Positions 45,703-55,611 of a DNA stretch of 64,000 nucleotides are shown here, in pieces (the first letter of the stretch is position 1; every line of letters begins with the position of its first letter). The notes under the pieces were generated by a model that saw only the letters and a program-made list of their open reading frames with translations, had not been told where the DNA came from and made no database searches. A program made the position numbers and the translations under genes. The stretch comes from Collybia mongolica (lineage: Eukaryota > Basidiomycota > Agaricomycetes > Agaricales > Clitocybaceae): positions 2,294,001 to 2,358,000 of the forward strand of contig JAAXNY010000005.1 in NCBI GenBank assembly GCA_013420905.1, in the 5' to 3' direction.

Positions 45703-46590
45703 CTTTTTCTTTGTTGGTAGATGCAAGCATTGGGGCACCATTTGCATGGGTGTGGAGGTCTGGTATGTGGGCACTGGAGTAGTCAGGGGGTTCATTGGTG
45801 ATGTACTTGTTGGCTATGTAGATATCTCTTGTGGATGCGTGCTTGAACCAGTTGTTCCAGTGGGCTGTTTTGGCATTGGTGATGAGAGTGGTCAGTTCAT
45901 TTGATACTCTTCTGTGGGCTGCTAGGGAGAGGTGATTTGTGATGCAGCTGAACTTTGTGATTTATTTACTTAGCTTGTTTTTCTTCTGGACCAGGTCACC
46001 AATTTTGCAGGACCACCATTGTTTGGAATGGGGGCATGGTCATGTGCATGGTCGTGTGAGGGGTACTTGTGATTTGATGGTTTCCTGGATTGTGGTGGTG
46101 AGGAAGTTGACCTTGGCAATGAAGTCAGCTTCATTGTGGAGGAGCATTGCTGGGGAGTGTTTGTTTAGTGTGGATTTGAGCTTTTCATTGAAGTCTACCC
46201 AATTGACATCATGGAAGTTGTAGGTGGGGGGCTGGGATGAGTGGTTTAGGGGGAGCTCAATCTTGGTGACTATGGGGAGGTGGTCCATGATGGGGGGGCA
46301 GATTTCAGGGCAGGTGTTACAGGAGATGATTGGGTTGGTGGGGTGGAAGGAGTGCCAGATGTTGTCAGGCCTTGTCCAATGGCCCACTGTGGTGAAGAGG
46401 GTGGGGATAGAGGGGGGGAGGGTGAGTTCCATATTGTATTCACGCAGGAGGTCAAGGAGAGGGTTGATTGCGGGACTGGGGGAGTTGAGGTGTCGGTTGT
46501 CTACTGATTCCCAAAGCAGGTGGTGTCAGTTAAAGTCCCCGAGCCAGAGCATATGGTCATCTGGAGTAGGTTTGGCATGATAAGTTGCTG
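45703..46590 (-). pseudogene. LINE-1, 5' part: endonuclease and linker
   Basis: On the minus strand the piece starts near 46590 with LWLGDFN, an apurinic-type endonuclease motif. It goes on with LPPSIPTLFTTVGHWTRPDNIW and the DHLPIVTKIEL motif (46432-46040), then the linker that leads into the RT at 15255. No ORF1 and no N-terminal half of the endonuclease are found further right, so LINE-1 was 5'-truncated on insertion. The exact 5' border is unclear. Confidence 0.85.
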
Positions 46591-46599
46591 CAAAACCTT

Positions 46600-47723
46600 C
46601 TCTATCTGGTGGTTATGAAGCATAATTGTGGTTTAAAACAATAGAGATGCCCTTTTTCTGGTATTTTCAGATGTTTGGCTCACCTTTTAGTGCTATTGGA
46701 TTCAGCAAGCAAGCCAGAAGATGAGAGGATGATTGTAGATTACAGATACCAAAAATAGAGTCTCATATGAACTCATGAGAATGGTGCCAGTCACCAATTT
46801 CCCAATTTGGATGTGGCTGTGCTGCCACACACACATGCAAGTGGCTGCCACACAGTCAACTTGAATGTGTGCCTCACAGGCTCAGTTCTGCACCTTGGTC
46901 AATTGGCAAAAGTCTATTGCATTAATTAGGGCTACAAAATGTTAAATACAGATTTTTTAAATTTTGGCCCCTGGTCTCAAAACACCCTAGAATGGTACAA
47001 TATTTCAACATTGGGATGGAAATAAAAAGAAACTGTATTTAACAAAATTTTCAGAATAAAATTCTGAGTCACTTCGCCTTCAAAACAGGACTTAAAAGTG
47101 ATTGTGAAAGCTCAACTTTCCAAAACCACTGTCACCAGTGAATTTATTGATCTATTTACTGTTGTATTTACTTAATTACCAGTGGCTATTTTTATTAGCA
47201 TGCAAAATTACTAAGCATTGCCCATCCCCATTGGTTCATACCTGGCTTGCTATATCAAGATGAACCATTTAATGATGCCAAGATGAGCTGCCCGACATGT
47301 CTGGTGCAGGTAAGGCCATGTTGAGTATCCCTCCTCAAACATGCTGGGTATGTCAGATGGCTTGTCTTGGCATCATTGAATGATTCATCTTGGCATAGTG
47401 AGCCAAGTAACCAAATGGGCGTAGGGCTGATGTATATTCATCAGTTATCCTATATATCATACATGTGGTATGGTTGATTGTATATTCTGTAAAGGTACTG
47501 CAGAATATACCTTGCATATATCTGGTGCTTATACATCATGTGTACTTCAAATATTACTTATAGGATATTCAAAATTTATTCCGTGCTTTAATTTCATGGG
47601 TATTATATGTATATTCAAAGGTATATTTTTTTTTTTTGGGCAGAAACAAGCCATTTCCCCCAGTATTAGTGGGATAAAGCATTGTGTGACATTGTGCAGA
47701 AGGCATGGGTCTTTAGCTTGTAC
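46600..47723. other. Non-coding stretch with one fold-back repeat
   Basis: I see no gene. Bases 46600-47200 are AT-rich without recognisable structure. The fold-back repeat at 47233-47412 is listed separately. Confidence 0.5.
47233..47412. repeat. Fold-back repeat, possible MITE (180 bp)
   Basis: The left arm (GGTT...TGGCTTGCTAT...CAAGATGAACCATT.AATGATGCCAAGA) pairs with the right arm (TCTTGGCATCATTGAATGATTCATCTTGGCATAGTGAGCCAAGTAACC) over roughly 75 bp with scattered mismatches and a short spacer. That is the shape of a miniature inverted-repeat element. A clear target duplication is not visible. Confidence 0.6.
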
Positions 47724-47764
47724 TCTGTCTATATTAAAGTACTACGGCCGTGTGAATTTGATTG

Positions 47765-47851
47765 TGACTAATCCTGACTAAGCGCTGACTAAGTCTGACA
47801 AAGCAGCAAAAAAGTTGTCTTTTAAGTAGAGTGCTGACTAAGGATGACAAA
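47765..47851 (+). repeat. Helitron 5' subterminal iterons, TGAC(T/A)AA
   Basis: Six repeats start at 47765, 47775, 47786, 47796, 47835 and 47845: four TGACTAA and two TGACAAA. Spacing is 10, 11, 10, 39 and 10 bp, so neighbours lie on the same helix face. The complementary TTAGTCA repeats stand at the same place in copies 1-3. They may be a binding site for the Helitron Rep protein; that role is inference. Confidence 0.7.
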
Positions 47852-48510
47852 GCAGGAAAATTGTTGAAGTCACATGCCATGTCACCTGCTCAAGTCACCT
47901 GCTTAAGTCACCCTTAATTACCACAATAAATTCTAACATTACATATCTTGCTTTAAAAACTAATACATTATATATTTAAAAAAAAATCTATCCAGGTAAC
48001 ATGCTAAGACACATACTAATCACCTGATCTGCAACACCACATCACATGACCTCCAAAGCGGACTAAGTCAACAAATAACAAACAATACCTATTAACCTTA
48101 AGCTGCCTCATAAATTTCAGATGCTCAAACTGGAAAAAAAAAAGTATTTAAATGGTGCCACTACCCATAAAATTACAAATCAAAGTAGAACATGGAAAGC
48201 ATGCAGATAAAAATGGAAATGAGTTTATCTGAGCAATTTGGTTGTTAATCCATAAATTAACATAAAATGTTCTAACACTACAAAGCCTACTTTAAAATCT
48301 GATACATTCTATTTTGAAAAAATTACTCTCTGTCTAACCCTATCTTTAGAACAATAGGAATCCAGTGCAAATGAGTAAGGGAAATAGTAATACATGGTTG
48401 AGAGAAATATTATAGGTAGAAGAAACATTGATTCCAAGGATTTTGAATAGAGCTGATCCCTATCAAATTAGAGCAATAACAACTAACTTTTCACATAATA
48501 ATTTGCAAAT

Positions 48511-49109
48511 GTGATAGGAATTGACTACACAATATTGGACAGCATTGTTGCCTTTGATGCAGTCAACTGGCTATTCCAAAATATTAGAGGAGATGATAGA
48601 GCCTTTGGTAGGCTAATTATAGTATTTGATGGTGCAGACTGTGGGTGCCTGTCTTATGCACTCCCCACTGTGGGGATGAACTTCAAATACTCAAACTAAA
48701 GAAAAATCTGTACTTATATGGTGTTACTAATGATAAAATGAGACTTTCCAAATGGCAAATTGAAATTGGCCATGGGAAGCTTACAGATGGCAATGGAAAT
48801 GTCACCTTACCTAGCCACTTTTATGATGCTGAGAATACTGTGGAGTCTCTAACTGACACATTATATCCTGACATTGGAAACCCTGTTCTAAAACCTGATA
48901 CATTTTACCCTGAGAGAGCTATTCTTTCTGCCAGAAATGGTGATGTTGACTCTCTCAATAAAAAAGTACTGGATATGTTTCCTGGAGATGGCAAGATGTA
49001 CCACAGTGCAGATTGTATTGCATATGAAGGAATTGATGGAGCTGAAGCAATATACCCTGTTGAATATCTGAATGTTATCAATGTATCAGGGCTACCTCTA
49101 TCTATGTAA
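48511..49109 (+). pseudogene. Helitron PIF1-type helicase remnant (copy 4)
   Basis: The two overlapping frames, the motif blocks and the predicted residues are the same as in copy 2. The first frame (48511-48699) covers the region around the decayed phosphate/Gln motif, and the second (48645-49109) the ERAILSARNGDVDSLNKKV block to YPVEYLN. It is non-functional. Confidence 0.75.
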
Positions 49110-49941
49110 GCTAACTTAAAAAGTGGGGTGCCATGTAATGATATTGCACAATTTGAACACAGTTGATAGTCTTTACAATGGGTCAAGGGAAATAATAACA
49201 TGGACAAGCAACCATATTGTAGAAGTATAGTTAATTGGGAGGCAAAATGATAGGCATAAAGAAATTATCTCAAGATTCCAAATGATGCCATCTAATAGCC
49301 TGATAGCTTTTAAATTGGCATGGTCACAACTGCTTTTATAGCTGGGATTCTGTATGACAATTAACCAATATCAAGGGCACTGATTACACCAAGTTGGACT
49401 TGACTTTAGATCTCCTGTAGTTATACATGGGCAGTTTTATATTGTGATTTCACAGGTAATATTGGTACATGGAATCAAAGCTATGATACCAAATACTGTA
49501 GACAATAGGGTCACTTTAACAGTAAAGATGTTCCTTTGGAGTAGAAGTATTATATGGATTATGATTTGAATAGGGAAAAAAGCCTACATCCAAAATATTG
49601 AAATTGAACATAGAATAAAGTATTGAGACTAAGATGGGAGTCTGGGGGCAGAGCCCCCAGCAAGCTGAAGGTTACGTGGTAGAGCCATGGGTGAGTGTAG
49701 CAGTGCCGTGGCGTAGCCACGGGCCATAAGCTTGTCTTTACCTGACAATTCCACCACTGTCCAAAAGTGGTGGTGACTAAGCGCCGCGCACCAAAGACTT
49801 GGGTCTGATCACTAAGCCGGACCTGGATTATTCTGGGCCGGGGACCACGTCCATATGGACAAACAATGCGGTCACGTCCACCGCGATTTTGTTTAATGTT
49901 CATGGAGCCAAACACGACCATACGTGTGTTGAAAAAAACAA

Positions 49942-49948
49942 TATAAAA
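49942..49948 (+). promoter_or_regulatory. TATA box of the ribonucleotide reductase gene
   Basis: TATAAAA lies 108 bp upstream of the start codon and is followed by a pyrimidine-rich stretch (about 49970-50045), a common layout for fungal promoters and 5' leaders. The whole promoter must fit into about 320 bp between the Helitron end and the ATG. Confidence 0.5.
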
Positions 49949-50055
49949 CCCCAAACGCTACTGAGTCATTACTCACCTCCCTGACCTCTGCCTCCACATC
50001 CCGCCTCCCGCGAGTACGAGTAGATACTCCTCTTCATTTTTCTACATCCTCATCA

Positions 50056-51545
50056 ATGGCAACCCTCTCTACTCGCCCAGCTTCTCCCGGTGTGACACCC
50101 AGTAAGAAGGTAAGGAAAACCCGTCGCGTCGCGTCACGTTTCAACTAACTGACTACTATTATATCAGGCTGCAGCTGCCATTGCTGCCTTTAGCTTCGAT
50201 ACACTAGCGAAGTCTAAAAAGGCAGTAATCGATGATGAACGCCTCCCCGAATCCCCCAACTCCCTTGCGGATGACGAAGTACTATTGAGGGAAGAGGCTG
50301 AGCTTGAGGAGCTAAGGAGGAAGTTTGTTGGCGAAATTGACTTACCGGAGAGTGAGTTCAATGTATTCTTTCGCTCTCTATGATTAGTTAACCCTCTTCA
50401 GGTGAAGAACCACTTCTCAAGGAGTCGCGTCGTCGTTTTGTTTTGTTCCCCATTCAGTATCATGAAGTAAGCGTTAAATCGATTGTGCTTGCCTGTCATG
50501 ATTAACACGGCCGGTACAGATCTGGCAAATGTACAAGAAGGCCGAGGCGTCCTTCTGGACTGCGGAGGAAATGGACCTCTCCAAAGATATCCATGACTGG
50601 ACCAACCGCCTGAACGACAACGAGCGTCACTTCATCTCGCATGTCCTCGCTTTCTTTGCTGCCTCTGATGGCATTGTCAACGAGAATCTTCTGGAGAGAT
50701 TTTCCAATGAAGTCCAAGTCGCTGAAGCACGCTGTTTTTACGGTTTCCAAATCATGATGGAGAACATCCACTCGGAGGCGTATTCGCTTCTCATTGACAC
50801 GTATATCAAGGATGCCGCTGAGCGCGAGTATCTCTTTGATGCCATTGAAACGATTCCTTGTATTAAGCGCAAGGCAGAATGGGCCCTCAAGTGGATTTCG
50901 GATAAGCGTTCAACGTTTGGGGAGCGCCTTATTGCTTTCGCTGCTGTGGAAGGTATTTTTTTTTCGGGATCGTTCGCGTCAATCTTCTGGATGAAGAAGC
51001 GTGGCTTGATGCCTGGCCTCACTTTCTCCAACGAGCTTATCAGCCGTGACGAGGGCATGCATACCGACTTTGCGTGTTTACTCTTTAGCCACCTCAAGCG
51101 CCGTCCCCACCCCGACACGGTTAGGGCTATCATCACCCAAGCTGTCGTCATCGAACAAGAGTTCCTCACAGGTGTGCTTGATTTTTCTTTGTGACGCACC
51201 CGTCTTATTTTAATCTTAGATGCACTTCCTGTCAAACTCATCGGCATGAATGCGGATTTGATGTGTCAGTACATTGAATTTGTCGCTGACCGATTGCTTG
51301 TTGCTCTCGGAAACGACAAGGTCTACAATTCGACGAATCCTTTCGACTTCATGGATATGATTTCTCTTCAGGGAAAAACGAACTTTTTCGAAAAACGTGT
51401 GTCCGACTATTCCAAGGCCGGTATCAATCATTCTGGCTCCACAGAAACTAATACGCAAGCATCTAAAACTTTGTATGTTTATCCTGCCTTTGATGTCGGA
51501 TCAAATCTGACCATATTGAATAGTGTCCTTGATGAGGATTTCTAA
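50056..51545 (+). CDS. RNR2: Ribonucleoside-diphosphate reductase small subunit (R2)
   Basis: R2 of class I ribonucleotide reductase holds the di-iron/tyrosyl-radical cofactor needed to make dNTPs in the cytosol. Six exons: 50056-50109, 50168-50351, 50402-50466, 50520-51171, 51220-51472 and 51524-51545, giving 409 residues, the usual size. Visible landmarks are [12 protein letters not shown], the radical Tyr and metal ligands in [18 protein letters not shown], the Glu in [12 protein letters not shown], and [15 protein letters not shown] with Glu and His ligands. The C-terminal tail FVLDEDF, which docks to the large subunit, is encoded by the last 22-nt exon. The start gives [13 protein letters not shown]. 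This gene is intact. Confidence 0.95.
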
Positions 51546-53184
51546 AGATCCATCTGTACTATTTGTTCTTAATTATCATGGCATTATCACTGCAACTTTA
51601 CATATCATATTTTTTATTACATCGACTCGCAATGTTTCTCCTATACATGTTAACACTTTGTATGTACTTTTAAACTTGTCACTGGTAGGCGTAAAAGATT
51701 GCGCAATAACCATTTACTCCTGGAATCAACATTATCATTTTGTTCAATTTGTAGTATTATACACCAAAAACTCAATTTAGAGGTTGAATGAAATTTTAGT
51801 GTTAATCTCTAGCTCAATTTTTCCGATCCCCCTGATTCTGACCGTTTACATAATATAGACACTCCGAATGAATGGTGTGGTTTGTTGAAATATCCAGGTC
51901 TTCTTCCAATCCCGGAAATTGAGCTTTCTTGCCGACCTTGCTTGGGTTGGACATATCACATAGCCTCTTCCTGCGAGATGCGAAAACAACGCTGACGTGG
52001 GATTAGAAAATGAGCCTCTTCAAGACGTCGCTTGGCCTGGAATTGCGCGTGAGGCGCCGACATGTGCTTTGGTTACTGACTGTAACGTAAGGTGGAGGTG
52101 ATGAGGTGATGAGGAAGGATGTGAGGATTCCATGCGACGAGTCAGGTTGATATTTTTGTGCGAATCTTCACAAGATTACACGACCTGAGGGACATACATT
52201 GTATCTCTGGAAGACAGAAGATGATATGTCGGCCGAATAAGGTATAGATTCAGATGACTACATATGCAGAGATTTTTGGTGTCTCTAATGTATGATCACT
52301 CAGTCATTGGTTCGGGGCGCAAATTTGTTGCGTATTCAGCGAGGGACTCTGAGGAAGCTCTCCGCTTGTGCTCCATTCCACCTTTATAAGGAGTCAGTTT
52401 CGTGCGTTGTGGGGAAGAATACACATCCCCGTAAATCCCTTAATGGCCATGGGAGTTAACTCGCAGCGGCACGTGTCGGCGTGATAAACTGAGAACAGAA
52501 GCATCAAGGAATGAATGGTGTTGACCGTTTTCGCACTCGGCCTGACGGATTGTTGGGGCCAGATTCTCTCGGCTTCCGGTCTTGGTTAAGTCTGCTGAGA
52601 GTTTGACCGTATGGGTGCAGGAATTTCGTCCTGATCGCGGTAAATGACAAGGAAGGAGACGAAGATACACGATCGACGAGTTTGAACCTTAGGTGGCAGC
52701 CATGTTGACCATGTATATCCATGATTGTTGATATAATGTCACTGTCAGATGGTGTTCGGGATTTTATCCTGTGATCTTGTAAGAACAGCGCCTCCAAGTG
52801 CACACATTGTTTTATAGTGAGGGTGAGCAAGGTAGAGTCGATGTTGCAAGACTGAGTGAGCATCACATGGATAATCGGACAGACATAAGTAAGCAGTCAG
52901 ATTTACGACGTGATCGTGATCGGCGACAAATAGGATATATCGTAAGTACTGATGTACCCATTGTGCTTTGTTTTTACGGAATGACATAGGCACAGATCTC
53001 CTTATCACCTCCCGGCATGAGGTTCCCGATTGCGCCAGGAAACGTGGGTTTCTGGATTCATATTCTATATAATCACTTACCATACCTTCATAAAATTTAC
53101 CAGGAATCTTGAATTCTGCCCTGACAGTTTTCTTCATCTTCAGAAGGTGTCGACGTATGTTCAACTTGGCCTCCTATCCTTGAG
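51546..53184. other. Intergenic region, no supported gene
   Basis: Minus-strand frames at 52440-52866 and 52745-53164 overlap one another and lack recognisable domains. I do not accept them. The beginning is the 3' flank of the reductase gene and the end the 5' flank of the gene at 53185. It could hold a short non-coding transcript, but nothing points to one. Confidence 0.4.
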
Positions 53185-54753
53185 ATGAAGACCATATTCT
53201 TCTTGCGTGGCTCGTGGAGGAAGAAGGACAAAAGGGCGTCCACACCGGTCACGTCCACACCAGACCCGGAGCCTGTCCATTTTGATGCGCCGTCCTCTCC
53301 TGTATCAAAAAATAAAAAGTATGATTTACCATCTTTTCACACTCTAGTTCGAGCCGTTTCCTTCAGTAGATTTCCCTCAGGAGATAGCGACGACACCAGT
53401 CATTCGTCACAAGGCAGCAGCGAACAGGCTGAAAGGCAGAATCTAGAACCACATCGAACTCGTCTTAGGCTTAAAGGGAATCATGGAGCACTCTTTAATA
53501 CTACTCACGGCCCACCTCAGAATTCTTTCCATGGGCCGCCACATTTCAATCGCCCAGGCCGTACTGCAAGACCAAGCACTGCACCCTCTCGTCCCCCTCG
53601 CCCCCCATCACTGGATTTATACTCACATCCACGTCCAATGTCTGCAAACCCCCGCTCCCCTAATCGTGTGAGGTTTGCTCCAGCACCACAAATCCGGCCT
53701 CCTGATTCTCCTTCACGACACTCATTCCGTCATGTTGGTCAGACAAAGGCGTGCATTGTTGATCTCCCCAACAACGGAAAAACTGCTTTTGAGCCTGAGA
53801 GGACTGCTTATTTACAAGTGTCACAACATGCCGAGAGCCCCTTTTATGCTGTTGCCGAGCGTCATAATCGAATGGCTTCGAAGTATATATACGTGGAAGA
53901 GGATTCTTCGGGCGCATCTATTATTACTAATACGTGCCCGCCGTCCCCTCTCTATGCACCGCAAGACCCCCACAGAACGGTCTGCGCCGTCCTAGACCTC
54001 TCCGATCTTCCCAGCCCTCGCAGTCTCTACCATGTTACTGGCTCCAACCCACACCTTCCTATTGTTAAAACTAAACCCTTGCCTAAAATTTCCAAATATG
54101 ATATGGAAAGCGGATTTTCTCTCGCACCATTCCCATCTCCCCCTCCCCTCGCTATCCGCAAGCGGCCCAAGCCTCTTGTCTTATTTACCACACCGACGTT
54201 AGCTAGGTTACCCCCTTCTCCAGCAATTCCACCCTCCCCAGGATGTCCTCCTTCACCCGCATTTAGCTCTGCTGATTCGACTCCTCCTATGACACCCGTC
54301 TCTCCTCGTCCTCTTCAATTATCACCATCTAATATGACTACTCGAAAGCCGGCTGGCAGGTTTTTGTCTGGTGTCCCTCCCCCGACGTTTAGTCCGCCAA
54401 ATACGCCACTCCCGACACTACCAACATATTCAAGCGCAACCCTTGGTATACCCCCCAATCAACAGCTTCGTAGCGCACATTCAACGGCCGATTTTCGCTC
54501 GCAACCCCTTCATCACTCTGGTGGTCATCGCGCAACTCTCAGTGCTCCATCTTCTGGTTCTCATTGCTCCGCCGAATCCAACAGAAGGAGACGCACGCAA
54601 TCCCGTCCTGATTTCCCCGCAGCTTCTTCTCAATTGGTGAACATATTCGTGTCCGACTCACAATCAATATCGCTAATACACGTTCAGCATCCTAAGGAAA
54701 GGATGCCAACACCCCACATTGACTCCCACATACAATGGGGATATGCGCTTTAG
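53185..54753 (+). CDS. Pro/Ser-rich protein of unknown function
   Basis: I do not recognise this protein. The open frame starts MKTIFFLRGSWRKKDKRAS and is rich in Pro, Ser, Arg and His, so it is probably disordered. It has clusters such as PSTAPSRPPRPPS, LPPSPAIPPSPGCPPSPAF and SPRPLQLSPS. A likely 51-nt intron (54637-54687: GTGAAC donor, GCTAATAC branch site, TTCAG acceptor) near the end would shorten it from 522 to 505 residues, and the last exon ends IDSHIQWGYAL. The SP/TP-rich composition fits a regulatory or cytoskeleton-associated protein, but nothing shows this. The start could lie further upstream if there is another exon. Confidence 0.6.
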   Translation: MKTIFFLRGSWRKKDKRASTPVTSTPDPEPVHFDAPSSPVSKNKKYDLPSFHTLVRAVSFSRFPSGDSDDTSHSSQGSSEQAERQNLEPHRTRLRLKGNHGALFNTTHGPPQNSFHGPPHFNRPGRTARPSTAPSRPPRPPSLDLYSHPRPMSANPRSPNRVRFAPAPQIRPPDSPSRHSFRHVGQTKACIVDLPNNGKTAFEPERTAYLQVSQHAESPFYAVAERHNRMASKYIYVEEDSSGASIITNTCPPSPLYAPQDPHRTVCAVLDLSDLPSPRSLYHVTGSNPHLPIVKTKPLPKISKYDMESGFSLAPFPSPPPLAIRKRPKPLVLFTTPTLARLPPSPAIPPSPGCPPSPAFSSADSTPPMTPVSPRPLQLSPSNMTTRKPAGRFLSGVPPPTFSPPNTPLPTLPTYSSATLGIPPNQQLRSAHSTADFRSQPLHHSGGHRATLSAPSSGSHCSAESNRRRRTQSRPDFPAASSQLVNIFVSDSQSISLIHVQHPKERMPTPHIDSHIQWGYAL

Positions 54754-55018
54754 GTTGTACAGTGATTGGGGCTACACATTGAACATCGGGACCATGAGGA
54801 GTAGACATGTACAATTAATTTATTACAATAATAGGTACTTAGGAATACAAGACGGTCGATATCACGCATGTCTTAAAGTATTGAACCGCGGGAAAGCTAT
54901 AAAACCAACCGAGGATCTTCAACTTGAGCTGACCTGGGAATTTCAATCCTTGGCGGTCTGGCTGACCCCGAGCCCTGGTTAACGTTGCTAGCATATGATA
55001 TGTGATGCTCTTGCGGCA

Positions 55019-55408
55019 TCATTGGCGTTTCTTTGTCTCCGGGGGGAGTTCTTTCGAGACTATTGCAGGCTGTCTGTCCTCTAGTAAAGAACTGATGATA
55101 TAGGCAATAAGGACGATATTGGCCGAAACCACCGCAGTGATGGCTGCGTAGGTGGAGTTTCCTGTGAGAGGGCGTTAAACATCTGGCTCATATCTCTATG
55201 TTTGAGTTTCTCACCGTCCCAGACGTATTTTAACGACCCGAAGTAAGACGATAGTGGAACAACGCCAAGTGAGATGCTAAAAATGAGCAGTTTGACGAGA
55301 ACCCCTCTGGACGTTTGACTATCAGCTGTGGTAAAATATTAGAAACACTGCGGCTGACCCTGCTGCGGCGTTGTCCGTAGCTTTTGCCATCGCAATCTGT
55401 TCACTCAT
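55019..55408 (-). CDS. VMA21: V-ATPase assembly factor VMA21
   Basis: Vma21 is a small ER membrane protein that helps build the V0 sector of the vacuolar proton pump. Three exons (55408-55359, 55318-55215, 55161-55019) give 98 residues. Two membrane segments are visible, GVLVKLLIFSISLGVVPLSS and AITAVVSANIVLIAYIISSL, separated by the family signature KYVWDGNSTYA. The C-terminus KKRQ fits the KKxx ER-retrieval signal. The first intron is only 40 nt, with a GTCAGC donor, and is the least certain boundary. The start chosen gives MSEQIAMAKAT; an in-frame ATG lies 105 bases upstream. It is divergent from ALG8, 203 bp away. Confidence 0.9.
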
Positions 55409-55611
55409 TGTCAATTTGATATGTTGAGTGTGGGGGAACGTGAAGAGCAACTCAAAAGACTTGAGAGGTTCAGGATAAGACGCGTCGGCACGTGACTTTG
55501 ATGCGGTGTTCAATGTTCAGTGTTCTTGAACTTCAAATTCAGGTTACTATTCCCCAAGTACATCCTATACAACCGCGAGCCCAGCGTCATTTAAGACTGT
55601 CGACTTTGACC

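Larger units (their letters stand above)
47724..49734 (+). mobile_element. Helitron-like element, copy 4 (2011 bp)
   Basis: This copy stands alone, starts TCTGTCTATATTAAAG, and ends with the hairpin CCGTGGC-GTA-GCCACGG (49706-49722) and GCCATAAGCTTG. It is the inverted, nearly identical counterpart of copy 2 about 41 kb to the left. No target duplication is seen, as expected for Helitrons. Its 3' end lies only about 320 bp upstream of the ribonucleotide reductase start codon. Confidence 0.75.

Noticed and set aside
52440..53164. Minus-strand frames between RNR2 and the Pro/Ser-rich gene
   Set aside because: Three mutually overlapping frames, no domain and no plausible intron structure.
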